From contig NZ_CP013251.1 in NCBI RefSeq assembly GCF_001583435.1, positions 1,265,001-1,329,000 of the forward strand: 64,000 bases of DNA, given 5' to 3'. The stretch comes from Endozoicomonas montiporae CL-33. GTDB lineage: Bacteria > Pseudomonadota > Gammaproteobacteria > Pseudomonadales > Endozoicomonadaceae. The notes below the pieces were generated by a model. It was not told the DNA's origin. It did no database searches and worked only from the letters and a program-made list of their open reading frames with translations. Both the position numbers and the translations under genes were made by a program. Shown here in pieces: positions 29,015-38,013 of the stretch (its first letter is position 1; each line of letters starts with the position of its first letter).

Positions 29015-29052
29015 GTCTGTTTCCGCTATCCGGTCATTGTTCGCTGTTCTGG

Positions 29053-29940
29053 TTAACCTTTCACACCGCCTGCTGTCAGACCTCCTACAATCCAGCGCTG
29101 GCAGAGCAGGAAGATGATGGATATTGGCAAACCGGACAACACCGCCGCCGCTGCAAAGTCGCCCCAGAGGTAATTCTGTGGGTTCAGGTATTGTCTGGAA
29201 CCAACGGCCAGGGTCAGGTTATCCATACTTTGCAGGAGTACTGATGCCACGGGATACTCGGCAACGCTGGTAATAAAGGCGAGAATAAAAACGACCGCGA
29301 GAATAGGGACTGACAAGGGCAGTAGTACGTATCGGAAAGCCTGCCAGGGCGTGGCACCATCAATAGCGGCGGCTTCTTCCAGAGATTGGTCGATGGTTTC
29401 AAAATACCCTTTGATCAACCAGATATGCAACGCCAGCCCACCAAGGTAGGCGACAGTGACTGATCCCAGACTGTCCAGTCCCAACCAGGGGATATAGTTG
29501 CCCAGCTTGTCAAACAGCGAGTAAATCGCGACCAGTGCCAACACCGCCGGAAACATCTGCAGAATCATCATGGCCGTCAGCATATGCTCCTTGAACTTGA
29601 AGCGCAGTCGCGCAAAAGCATAAGCGCCCGTGGTTGACAGCAGGAGAATCAGGATGGTGGAAACAAACGACACCTTGATAGAGTTCCATAGCCAGAGCAT
29701 GACAGGAAAAGGTGGTTGTATCACCGAGCCGTCAGCATTTTCCCAGGGAATGCCGAACGCCAGATACCAGTGCTCAAGGCTTGGATTCGTGGGGACCAGG
29801 TCGCCAGTGGCAAAGTTACCGGAACGCAATGACACCGAAATAATCATCAGAAACGGAAACATAATCAGGCATAAAAACAGAATCATAAATATTCTGGCTG
29901 CCCAGACCCGGTACTTCAGGTTTCTTGGTTGAACAATCAT
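29053..29940 (-). CDS. malG: Maltose ABC transporter permease MalG 1
   Basis: 295 residues with six predicted membrane segments. It starts [16 protein letters not shown] and has the MalG landmarks [14 protein letters not shown] and the EAA loop [22 protein letters not shown] that docks MalK. The C-terminus [10 protein letters not shown] inserts toward the sugar site in E. coli MalG. It lies between malF1 and malK1. Confidence 0.95.
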   Translation of the reverse strand: MIVQPRNLKYRVWAARIFMILFLCLIMFPFLMIISVSLRSGNFATGDLVPTNPSLEHWYLAFGIPWENADGSVIQPPFPVMLWLWNSIKVSFVSTILILLLSTTGAYAFARLRFKFKEHMLTAMMILQMFPAVLALVAIYSLFDKLGNYIPWLGLDSLGSVTVAYLGGLALHIWLIKGYFETIDQSLEEAAAIDGATPWQAFRYVLLPLSVPILAVVFILAFITSVAEYPVASVLLQSMDNLTLAVGSRQYLNPQNYLWGDFAAAAVLSGLPISIIFLLCQRWIVGGLTAGGVKG

Positions 29941-29988
29941 ATTGACTACCTACATTCTTAATTGCGGGAAGTTTTATTCAGAAAACCT

Positions 29989-31530
29989 TTATTCAGTGAA
30001 CCGTTTTGTGGCTTTGAGATTGAGCCAGGCGATGACACCGACCATCAGGAAAATAAAGGTGGCAATGGCGGATGCCAGACCATAATCCTGTCCATACTGA
30101 CCAAAGGCGATACGGAAGGTGTAGCTGACCAGCAAGTCGGTTGCTCCGGCAGGCGTTGTCGCACCAATAATATTAGGCGCACCGTCGGTTAACAGGGCAA
30201 TCAGAACCAGATTGTTGAAGTTGAAAGCAAAGCTGGCAATCAACAGGGGAATCAACGGTTTGATAATCAGGGGAATGGTGATCTTGAACAGGTTCTGTAA
30301 GGGGGTTGCCCCGTCAATGGCTGAAGCTTCATAGAGATCGTCAGGAATAGACTTCAGTAGCCCGATACAGAGGATCATCATGTACGGGTAACCCAGCCAC
30401 GTGTTGACGATCAGCACCATTGTTTTTGCCAGGAAACCATTACTGAACCACTCTGGCTGTACACCAAAGAGCATGTTCAGCAACATATTGATCTCGCCAA
30501 AATTCTGGTTAAACAAGCCACGGAAAATCAGAATCGAGATAAAAGCGGGTACTGCATAAGGCAGTATCAGTAACAGACGGTAAACACCATTACCCTTGAG
30601 TGGCTCCCACTGCACCAGACAGGCCATCAGCAGGCCGATAATCAGGGTGAACAGCACACTGAGAGCCGAGAACGTCAGGGTCCAGGTAAAGATTTGCATA
30701 AACGGCCCCTGAATACCGGGGTCGGATACGACTTTGACAAAATTGTCCCAGCCATTAAACACGGTAAAGCCGGGACCAATCTGTTCTCCGGTATTATCCA
30801 CGTAATATCCGGTGGTCATATCGGGCGTGAGTATATCGCCGTTACGCCGGTCTATCAGACTGTCATTAGGTCCTTCGTCGTATATTTTTGCCTGTGGGCC
30901 AAACTCTCTCAGGCTGGTCATTGACAGCGTGTTGCCGTCAGGCAAAACGATCTTCAACATCTTCAGTATATGACGAATACGAATGGTGTCCCGGAAAGCC
31001 AGTTCGTTGCCATCAGGCAGTTCGGACGACAGTCGCGTAGTGATTTCACCCGGTTCTGTCAGTTCCCCGAAAGGAGCGCTGACCAGATGCTTGTCGCTAT
31101 CTTTATTACTGATAAACAGTAGCTGGTAGTGACCATCCTTTTCGTAAGCTTTAAAGCTGTATGACTCACCCGGGGTTCTGTAGGTTTTTGCCATATGAAT
31201 GGCTTTTACTCGTTCCAGTGGCAACAGATTGCTGGAGCTGTAATTGGTAAAAGCGACATTGACGGTGTAAAGCAGGGGAAAAACGATAAAAACAGACACC
31301 CCAAGCAGCGCTGGGTATACGTAGCGATAAGAGTAACCCTTGTTGCTGATAAAAACCCAGGTGCCGGTGGTGACAATCAACAACACCAGCAAGGCAAAAG
31401 CTATTTCACCGCTGGCGTACATCATGGTGACGCCGTACAGCAGGATCAGGTCTATAAAGGCTATCAGCCCCAATGCGACCCACCTGCCAGGGTTACCGGG
31501 TCTTTGTCCGGCAGTACTGATAGCCTCCAT
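29989..31530 (-). CDS. malF: Maltose ABC transporter permease MalF 1
   Basis: 513 residues from ATG 31530, chosen because AGGAGG lies 9 nt upstream; the frame extends to 31587. The length equals E. coli MalF, including the large periplasmic P2 loop (~residues 75-265). NVAFTNYSSSNLL precedes the loop. The EAA motif YEASAIDGATPLQNLFKITIPLI lies near residue 400. It pairs with MalG in the membrane. Confidence 0.94.
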   Translation of the reverse strand: MEAISTAGQRPGNPGRWVALGLIAFIDLILLYGVTMMYASGEIAFALLVLLIVTTGTWVFISNKGYSYRYVYPALLGVSVFIVFPLLYTVNVAFTNYSSSNLLPLERVKAIHMAKTYRTPGESYSFKAYEKDGHYQLLFISNKDSDKHLVSAPFGELTEPGEITTRLSSELPDGNELAFRDTIRIRHILKMLKIVLPDGNTLSMTSLREFGPQAKIYDEGPNDSLIDRRNGDILTPDMTTGYYVDNTGEQIGPGFTVFNGWDNFVKVVSDPGIQGPFMQIFTWTLTFSALSVLFTLIIGLLMACLVQWEPLKGNGVYRLLLILPYAVPAFISILIFRGLFNQNFGEINMLLNMLFGVQPEWFSNGFLAKTMVLIVNTWLGYPYMMILCIGLLKSIPDDLYEASAIDGATPLQNLFKITIPLIIKPLIPLLIASFAFNFNNLVLIALLTDGAPNIIGATTPAGATDLLVSYTFRIAFGQYGQDYGLASAIATFIFLMVGVIAWLNLKATKRFTE

Positions 31531-31637
31531 AATGGAAAGCCTCCTGAACGTGTGGATGTCGTTGCTCTGGAATGAATGACCTGTCATTCATGAAAGGAAA
31601 CTTATTCAGGGCAACGACAGTAGACTTATAATTACAA

Positions 31638-31672
31638 GCCTGCTCTTAGCGCAGGCAAAAAGTTAGCGCAGG
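31638..31672 (-). promoter_or_regulatory. Hairpin and direct repeat between malE1 and malF1
   Basis: GCCTGC and GCAGGC form a 6-bp stem (31638-31656), and the 17-bp sequence ttagcgcaggcaaaaag is directly repeated (31647-31680). It lies 108 bp upstream of malF1 and just after malE1. E. coli has REP hairpins at the same place, which stabilise malE mRNA; a similar role is inferred. Confidence 0.5.
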
Positions 31673-31693
31673 CAAAAAGATTAAATGTCCAGA

Positions 31694-32929
31694 TTAGTCA
31701 ACAATGCGCTTTGCTGCGTCATTCAGAGCTTCTTTATATCCCTGGCGCCCGCTGGTGATGTTTCTTAATGCCGCTTCCATAGCAGACCAGAACTTGCCCA
31801 TTTCAGGCACATTAGGCATTAACAGTCCGTTGATGGCATTGTCGTAAGTCGCGCTGATACGAGGGTCTTTTTGCAGTTCTTTCATGTAGGTTTTGTTGGC
31901 AACGGCACCCAGGGGAATGTCTTTATTCATCGTACGAAGGCCGTCGTCGATTAACAGGTAGTTTTCCAGAAATTCCTTGGACAGTGCCTTGTTAGGGCTG
32001 GCATTGTTCAATGCAGCACTCCAGACGCCTACAAAGGCTTTGGAACGCTGGCCATTGACACTTGGCAGTGCAGCAACACCATAGTCAATACCGCTGCTTT
32101 CAAGGTTTGCCCATGCCCACGGGCCGGAAATCATCATGGCGCTTTTGCCTTTATTAAAGGTGGATTCCATCACGCCGTAATCGACCCCTCTGGGCAATAC
32201 ACTTTTATCAATCAGTTCGGTCAGCATTTTCGCACCGGCCATAGCCCCCTTGTTGTTGACGCCAGTGTTTTTGACATCATAGCCGGTGGCTGTTTTCTTA
32301 AAGACATAGCCGCCATCGGCAGCCAGCATGGGCATGGTGAAATACGGCTGCACCTGATCCCACATAATGGTGTTCATGCCTTTGTTGGCTTTTTTCAGTT
32401 TGGCATCCAGGGCAAACATGTCTTCGTAGGCTTTGGGGGGCTCGGGCAGTATTTTTTTGTTGTAGATAAGGCTGATGGCTTCCAGTGAAATCGGGTAACC
32501 ATAGATTTTTTTGTCCACGGTGACGGCTTCCCAGCCCATATCAACCACTTCCCGTTTAAAAGGCGCAGAAGGTTTCACCGGAGCCAGCAGGCCGCTTTGT
32601 GCCCATTCGCCAAAGCGGTCATGGGCCCAGAACAGAATGTCAGGGCCGCTGCCGGAAGCGGCTGCCTGCTGGAATCGGTCAGTGAGGTTTTCAGGAATTT
32701 CTACTTTCACCTTTATGCCGGTATCGTCTTCAAACACTTTGCCGATTTCACGAATACCGTTGTATGCCTTATCACCACCGACCCACAGAACCAGTTCATC
32801 ATCGCTGAATGCCAGCGCCGTGGATGCCCCCATTGTCATGGTGACTGTCACCGCTGCCGTAGCAAGGGTGGTTGCAGCCACCTGACGGGTGAACGTTTTG
32901 GTCATTGTGTTGGCAAGCTGTTTGATCAT
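31694..32929 (-). CDS. malE: Maltose/maltodextrin-binding protein 1
   Basis: 411 residues with a long signal peptide ending STALAFSDDELVLW. The mature part is a MalE-type solute-binding protein: LVLWVGGDKAYNGIREIGKVFEDDTGIKV, ILFWAHDRFGEWAQSGLL, WEAVTVDKKIYGYPISLEAISLIYNK and MIS(G)PWAW. It delivers maltodextrins to MalFGK2. The start has GGAG 9 nt upstream. It is the first gene of operon 1. Confidence 0.95.
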   Translation of the reverse strand: MIKQLANTMTKTFTRQVAATTLATAAVTVTMTMGASTALAFSDDELVLWVGGDKAYNGIREIGKVFEDDTGIKVKVEIPENLTDRFQQAAASGSGPDILFWAHDRFGEWAQSGLLAPVKPSAPFKREVVDMGWEAVTVDKKIYGYPISLEAISLIYNKKILPEPPKAYEDMFALDAKLKKANKGMNTIMWDQVQPYFTMPMLAADGGYVFKKTATGYDVKNTGVNNKGAMAGAKMLTELIDKSVLPRGVDYGVMESTFNKGKSAMMISGPWAWANLESSGIDYGVAALPSVNGQRSKAFVGVWSAALNNASPNKALSKEFLENYLLIDDGLRTMNKDIPLGAVANKTYMKELQKDPRISATYDNAINGLLMPNVPEMGKFWSAMEAALRNITSGRQGYKEALNDAAKRIVD

Positions 32930-33286
32930 CTGTCAAGACTCCAGACAATATGCGCCCTTTATCCTGTATCACCTCTGAGGCCGTGGTCAGCAGTTTGAAC
33001 AAAACAGAGAAGCATCACGAAACATAGTGCCTGTGATTCAGGCTGCTGACCCGGAAACAGAATTAACAGGAGCTTTGATCAGGACTGTTATAAACGCCTT
33101 ACAAATATAGTTTCTTGTAGGAAAAGTACTGGGATATCGGCTGGAAAATTTGTTTTTATGACTTTTGCGGAATGCTTATTATTATAAAACTATAGTCGTT
33201 TATTTTTTTATTGCTTTTAAGTCTTAACTCTAATAGCGCTGATTCAGCCTATGCATCTCTGAGAATTCTGAGAGTTCTGAGAATAT
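32930..33286. other. Promoter region of mal operon 1
   Basis: About 350 bp, AT-rich beyond 33100. A weak match to the LacI-type operator, ttataaacgccttacaa (33089-33105), has an extra base in the centre. Otherwise I see nothing certain. The MITE-like copy begins at 33287. Confidence 0.35.
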
Positions 33287-33450
33287 AGGAGCCTGTCGGA
33301 CTTAGCCGACCGTAGCGAGAAAAAGACCGGTTTGAGACAGTTTTGACGATCATTTGAGGCGAATAGCGAGCTATTCAACGAAAAGGATCGTCAAAAATGG
33401 CCAAATCCGGCTTTTTCGCAGTAGGTCAGTGGTAAGTCCGACAGGCTCAT
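33287..33450. mobile_element. 164-bp palindromic MITE-like element, copy 2
   Basis: Differs from the copy at 7708-7871 by only a few substitutions (for example aaagaccgg for aaagtccgg). The left end is identical; the right end reads gacaggctcat where copy 1 has gacaggctcct, so the terminal repeat is imperfect. It lies between mal operon 1 and malM2. Confidence 0.85.
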
Positions 33451-33456
33451 AGTGCA

Positions 33457-33590
33457 GTAGGTTGGGACGAACGAAGTGACTCCCAACACGGTGAGTCTTT
33501 TGACAAGTACATTCTTGATAACTGTCTTGATTTCGAACTGTGTATAGAGTCACCGTGTTGGGAGGTCGCGTTCCGCTCGTCCCAACCTAC
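33457..33590. repeat. 134-bp inverted-repeat element
   Basis: Arms gtaggttgggacga and tcgtcccaacctac form the outer stem, and cccaacacggtga with tcaccgtgttggg the inner stem. The loop is ~50 bp. It begins 6 bp after the 164-bp element and ends 26 bp before the malM2 stop. It could form a large hairpin and end malM2 transcription. It looks like a separate dispersed repeat. Confidence 0.7.
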
Positions 33591-33616
33591 GATTTGGAGT
33601 CATCAATGCATACCAG

Positions 33617-34678
33617 TCAAAAGAGCTGGTCAACTTCCCATGCCAGCTGGTCCACCTGATCAATCCAGGCCAGAGCTGCCTGAGGATTGTCCTGTTTCAG
33701 AGCAAGAATGATCTGTTGCTGATAGTAATAGCTGATTGACGCTTCAATGGCGGCGTTTTCCGGCAGTGAAGCAGGTGGTTTCAGGCTGGACTTATCGACA
33801 TCATAGCTGGCTGAGAACTGTTGTTGCAGTGTGATATGCAGCTGCCGGATGGCTGACCTCAGACTGAGAGCCTGATTGATGTCTTTTCCGTCAAGAGCAG
33901 ACTGTACTGCGTCGAGGTAATCCTGATTAATGGTTTCGGACACATTTGAAGCTTTATCTTTTTGGACGATGTCCGGAGTCGAAGGCACATAGTCCGGTCT
34001 TGGAGGTGGGGTAATTCTGGTTTCCCGCGCTGGCTGGGACAACAGCGGTGTGATTTGCAGACGCAGGGTACCGTCTGCAACCGCTTCGGTATAAATGTCA
34101 CCGGTAGGAGGTGCGGTCCGGGCGCGGATTCGGGCATACTCTTCGTCAAAGTTGGCCACTTTCAGGCTGACCTGACGTGCTTCTTCGGTTGTCAGAGCCA
34201 AAAGGTAGGCTGGTTGCTTGCCGCTGCTGGTGCGATTATCCAGAACAAATTCAGTAGACAGGTTTTCCCTTGTCAGCATACTTTGTTCGTCGTATTTCAA
34301 GCGGCTGGCAGGCAGTTTCTGCAGAGGTTTGAAGTCGCTGTCGAGCAACCATATTTCCGGTGTAAACGCTTCTGCCCGGGTACCAAACCCTCGACGTGTA
34401 ATCAGGCTTTCCACTTTAAACTGGTAAACGCCATAATCGGGCAGTTTCCAGCCAGCAACCGGTGAATTTTTTTCATTCAGTTGCAGCACTTCAGTGGTGC
34501 TATTGATAGGGCGTTCAATGGCAATGGTCTGGTTATAGACTTTTATCGGAACATAGGTGATGTCCGCCAGTGATGAAACGGTTGTTGTAATGGCTGGCAC
34601 ATCGGCAACCGGCTCCTGCCCTGTGCTGGCACACCCTGCAAGGGCAGCCACTAATACCAGTGTTGATAGACGTTTCAT
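33617..34678 (-). CDS. malM: MalM-like maltose-regulon lipoprotein 2
   Basis: 353 residues with a clean lipoprotein signal, LVAALAGCAST (Cys 16). SSLADITYVPIKVYNQTIAIERPINSTTEVLQL and DYGVYQFKVESLI...FTPEIWLLDSDFKPLQKL follow the MalM pattern. The C-terminal ~110 residues are helical and resemble the tail of MalM1 (YLDAVQSALDGKDINQALSLRSAI; ALAWIDQVDQLAWEVDQLF against ALKLLDEVKQLQLDVDHLF). A perfect 16-bp operator lies 67 bp upstream of the start. Confidence 0.82.
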   Translation of the reverse strand: MKRLSTLVLVAALAGCASTGQEPVADVPAITTTVSSLADITYVPIKVYNQTIAIERPINSTTEVLQLNEKNSPVAGWKLPDYGVYQFKVESLITRRGFGTRAEAFTPEIWLLDSDFKPLQKLPASRLKYDEQSMLTRENLSTEFVLDNRTSSGKQPAYLLALTTEEARQVSLKVANFDEEYARIRARTAPPTGDIYTEAVADGTLRLQITPLLSQPARETRITPPPRPDYVPSTPDIVQKDKASNVSETINQDYLDAVQSALDGKDINQALSLRSAIRQLHITLQQQFSASYDVDKSSLKPPASLPENAAIEASISYYYQQQIILALKQDNPQAALAWIDQVDQLAWEVDQLF

Positions 34679-34745
34679 GGGTTACTCCGAAACAGCAATA
34701 GCCCGATTCTACCCATGATTTTGAATAGCCATAGTCGTTTTATTT

Positions 34746-34761
34746 CTGTAAACGATTACAG
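34746..34761. promoter_or_regulatory. LacI-type operator upstream of malM2
   Basis: ctgtaaacgattacag, a palindrome with the central CG typical of LacI-family sites. It overlaps the stop codon of the esterase gene and is 67 bp upstream of malM2. The identical 16-mer occurs at 35761. Probable ligand: the regulator at 51621-52634. Confidence 0.75.
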
Positions 34762-35601
34762 ATTCGCATCGAGTAACCAGCAGAGCATATCGGGGAACCT
34801 TCCGGCCCATGCTGTTTCTGAGTGCAGGCCGCCCTGATCGATGTTCAGGCAAAGTCGTTTTATGAAGGCTTTTTGGGATAATTGCTGGTGGAGTGAACGG
34901 GCACCTTTGAGATAAACATCAGGAAAACAGGATACTGTTGAATCGCTGGTTTCCGCAGTGCCGATATCTATATAGATGGAAAGACGTTCTCTGAAACCTG
35001 TCTGGTCAATAAATTGTCTGATTGGTTGTTCGGCAAACCAGAAGGCTGGAGACATGACACCGACTTTACTGAAACTATCCGGGTATTTCAAAGCCGCATA
35101 AAGACTGATGACGGCACCCATCGAACTACCCCCAATCAGTGTGGTGTCCCGCTCTGGTTGGGTCCTGAAGTTCTGGTCGATTAATGGTTTCAGACTCCGG
35201 GTCAACCAGTCCACATAGAGGTCCCCCTTTCCGCCCATACCCAACTTTTTACTGTTCCAGTTAGCCAGTTCTGCCGGTGGAGCACTGGGCCATGGTGAAT
35301 ATTCACTCATACGTCCAAGCCCTTCGTTTTCAACAGAGCAGTCAATGGCAACCAGAATAATGCCTGTGGTGACTCCTGCTATCTGCAATTGATCCAGTTG
35401 ATCACCGGCCTGCCAGCTGGCACCTGAAATATCGGATCCCGGATAAAAAAGGTTTTGACCATCATGCATGTAAAGAACAGGGTAAGTGTCGTTTGACTGA
35501 TCATAGCCAACAGGCAAATACACTCTGACCAGACCTTCACGCTGCAAAGGAGACTGGTTCAAATCGAGAATGATTTTAAGGCGGGCTTTATCGTAATCCA
35601 T
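34756..35601 (-). CDS. Esterase of the Esterase D/enterochelin esterase-like family
   Basis: A 281-residue alpha/beta-hydrolase. Nucleophile Ser is in the elbow GGSSMGAVISLYAALKYP near residue 158. The start VRVYLPVGYDQSNDTYPVLYMHDGQNLF is typical of PF00756. A candidate His is near the C-terminus in GGLHSETAW, and an Asp candidate in IDIGTAETSD. No signal peptide, so cytosolic. Such esterases in sugar clusters often remove acyl groups from sugars or act as accessory hydrolases; the substrate is not known. It lies upstream of malM2 and has its own 16-bp operator at 35761, implying co-regulation with maltose genes. Confidence 0.8.
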   Translation of the reverse strand: MDYDKARLKIILDLNQSPLQREGLVRVYLPVGYDQSNDTYPVLYMHDGQNLFYPGSDISGASWQAGDQLDQLQIAGVTTGIILVAIDCSVENEGLGRMSEYSPWPSAPPAELANWNSKKLGMGGKGDLYVDWLTRSLKPLIDQNFRTQPERDTTLIGGSSMGAVISLYAALKYPDSFSKVGVMSPAFWFAEQPIRQFIDQTGFRERLSIYIDIGTAETSDSTVSCFPDVYLKGARSLHQQLSQKAFIKRLCLNIDQGGLHSETAWAGRFPDMLCWLLDANL

Positions 35602-36013
35602 GATCTTTCTGGAAAAAGAGAGTCAGCAGCACCTGTTGTGGGGACAGAGTAAGCAAGCTGCTGACCATAAGGATATTAAATGAAACGAATAACTGTCCGA
35701 CCAGAAACAGCGAAGGAAAGTTATGACTCTATTCTAATTGAAAACGGGTGGCTGGTGGTTCTGTAAACGATTACAGTTGCCAGTATGATCGAATTCTAAA
35801 AAATGGACACGCAGCTTGGTATAGGCTTTACTGTCGTTTAATTAATTTTAAGACGGCCTCTTAGAACGATGACTCTGAACTTATGGCTTTAAGCCATAGA
35901 AAGCTGCTTTTAAAGACATTGTCAGGGTCAAACACCACGCCTGCTTGTGCTCATGGTCATTTTTCGTTTCAAATCCATGTGAAATGATGTGATGTTGATG
36001 CCAGTTTTACTGA
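35602..36013. other. Promoter region between esterase and first paralogue
   Basis: Holds the operator at 35761-35776. From ~35797 to the start at 36014 the sequence is related to the ~215 bp upstream of the second paralogue (38014), so this promoter segment was duplicated with the gene. It also has a perfect palindrome, tatggctttaagccata (35882-35898). Confidence 0.6.
35761..35776. promoter_or_regulatory. LacI-type operator upstream of the esterase
   Basis: ctgtaaacgattacag, identical to the site at 34746. It lies 160 bp upstream of the esterase start and 238 bp upstream of the divergent paralogue at 36014, so it could affect either. Confidence 0.72.
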
Positions 36014-37510
36014 ATGTTTATTATGCTAATTATCATTCAAAGCTATAAGTACGGGCTTAGCTCTCTTTCGTATTACAACGCCTTTTATATAAGTTTTCTG
36101 TTTTTCGTATTGTTTTTTTCGTTGTCTGATGTTGTCAAAGCTAGTGATAGTGATCTTCCTGTATTTCTGGTGAACCCGATGACAGTTCCGTCTGGATCAG
36201 AATATGGCTGTGCGCGAGTCCAGCCACTAAACAGAATCGCAATGGATTTAGCGAGAGAGATTCCCGCCAACAGCGGTTTTGCCCTTGCCACCGAAAGTCA
36301 TGAAACAACGTTCAGCACACGGATCAGCTTTGGTATTTTATCTGCATACTATGATGTGCATGGTTTAACGGTTGCTGTAGCCCTGTTTCAAGATGAGATT
36401 AGCCACCTGGAAAAGGCCTTCTCTTTGATTACCATCCTTCGTACAATTGCTGTTTATTTAGAGCAGGAATTTTTAGCTGTTAACGAGTGGGCATCAAACC
36501 CCGAAATTCTGGATATTATACAAAAGGGTGACAGGGTCCGGTTCCGGTCTGTAACTGGACGAGCCACCTATCGTGGAAAGCGCCATAGAAGTCAGACGCA
36601 GACCGCTGTGGCTACTAACTTCGGTGCTGCTAACCCTGAATCCACAGATGGTATGCTCCTTGACGGTGGTGGTCATCCTCCTCCCGAGTATGAGCTATAT
36701 CACACAGAAGGAGGGTTTTGCCCACTCTGTTCCGGTCCATGCAAAAAAAAAGTGCAACAAAAAAAACCAGTTGATACCAGAAAAGAGGTAAAAGCTTGTA
36801 TTGACATCATGGCAACACAGATTCTGAAGTTAAAGAAGCAAAGAAGAGGTAGATACTACAAAAATGTAGATGGTCGCTATTGCGAGTTTACGCAGGCAGG
36901 TGTTCTCAAACGAATAATTGATTTATTGCAAAAACAACAATCTGATGAAGTGATGGCTAAAGGGTCAACAAATTTCACAATGGTTGGCACCTGCACTGCG
37001 TGTGAGCTACAAAACTCAAAACCAATAGAATTGGGAGATTCTGATGAGGAATTCTATGAGGATAGTGAAGAGCATATCGAATATGATTATCAAAACTTGG
37101 CTTTTTATGAATCCTTATTTGCTGAAGCTAATGAAGCAGCTAATGAAATTAGAGCTTTGGAAGTTATTGTAAATGAGAAGGAAGAAGAAAATAAAGCCCT
37201 TAATGATCAATTAGCCTCGCTCAAAGCAAAAAATCAGAAGAAAATGTGTGAAGACCAAAGAGAGAGAAAGAAAGAGAAAAAATATGAGGAACTTCAGAAA
37301 AATAATAAGTGTCTTCAAACCAGATACAACAGACTTGAGTGCAGAGTTGAGGAACTTGAACAAGCAGAAAAACAGTATTTAGACGAAAGAGATGACCTTC
37401 TCAGAAGGAATGTGGAAATAAATCAGGAACTTAATAAAATTAAAGATGCGAATAACTCAAACAAAGATGGCGGAGCGAATGATGGCAGCCGGCTTTGCTG
37501 GAAAAAGTAG
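36014..37510 (+). CDS. Unknown exported coiled-coil protein, paralogue 1
   Basis: 498 residues, AT-rich codons. A hydrophobic segment at ~22-40 ends near VVKASDSD, a probable signal peptide. The conserved core carries YGCARVQPLN (Cys 66), ILRTIAVYLE, LDIIQKGDRVRFRSVTGR and LYHTEGGFCPLCSGPCKKK, a Cys cluster (236, 239, 243) that could bind metal. A Lys-rich linker, an acidic patch (GDSDEEFYEDSEEH) and a ~100-residue coiled coil (~375-480) follow. It ends SRLCWKK; the C-terminal Cys-Trp is shared with both paralogues. The start MFIMLIIIQ and upstream DNA match paralogue 2. No known family recognised; an exported structural or host-directed protein is a guess. Confidence 0.75.
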   Translation: MFIMLIIIQSYKYGLSSLSYYNAFYISFLFFVLFFSLSDVVKASDSDLPVFLVNPMTVPSGSEYGCARVQPLNRIAMDLAREIPANSGFALATESHETTFSTRISFGILSAYYDVHGLTVAVALFQDEISHLEKAFSLITILRTIAVYLEQEFLAVNEWASNPEILDIIQKGDRVRFRSVTGRATYRGKRHRSQTQTAVATNFGAANPESTDGMLLDGGGHPPPEYELYHTEGGFCPLCSGPCKKKVQQKKPVDTRKEVKACIDIMATQILKLKKQRRGRYYKNVDGRYCEFTQAGVLKRIIDLLQKQQSDEVMAKGSTNFTMVGTCTACELQNSKPIELGDSDEEFYEDSEEHIEYDYQNLAFYESLFAEANEAANEIRALEVIVNEKEEENKALNDQLASLKAKNQKKMCEDQRERKKEKKYEELQKNNKCLQTRYNRLECRVEELEQAEKQYLDERDDLLRRNVEINQELNKIKDANNSNKDGGANDGSRLCWKK

Positions 37511-38013
37511 TGCCTGTAGATATAAAGATATAAGAATAACGCGGAGGCTAGCTTTTTGACTTCTGATAAAACATAACAGCATCAGAATTTGAGTTTTTGC
37601 AGATTGGCAAATGGCTGGTGACAGCTAGCTCAGGAAAAAGTTTCTCATCCATATTTATTGTTTGGTGGATGATAAGTAGCTGATCATACGGAATCGACCA
37701 GAAATACATTATTTTGTGTGGTTAGCTATTAATGCTCACAGAGCTTTTATCTGTATCATAAGCGCCCATGGTTCTGAATCTTATTTTAAAAAGTGGACAT
37801 GCTGGCCATCATAGTCTTTACTATTCACCAGTCCACTGTCTTTCAGTTGCTATAGTAAGAATTGCTTCTATGGTTAAGAGCCTAAGATGGACTCTAAAGC
37901 CAAGAGTATGACTTGTAATCATTGCCAGAATAAAAATTATACCTGCTTGCGTTCATGAGTTTTTGTTCGTTTGGAATCTATGAAGCAGCATGACTCAAAG
38001 CCAACGTTGCTGA
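37511..38013. other. Intergenic region with duplicated promoter segment
   Basis: About 500 bp, AT-rich. The last ~215 bp parallel the upstream region of paralogue 1, including ttttaaaaagtggacatgc, gcctgcttgcgttcatg-like sequence and the final gctgaatgtttattatg across the start. No ORF or terminator of note. Confidence 0.55.
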
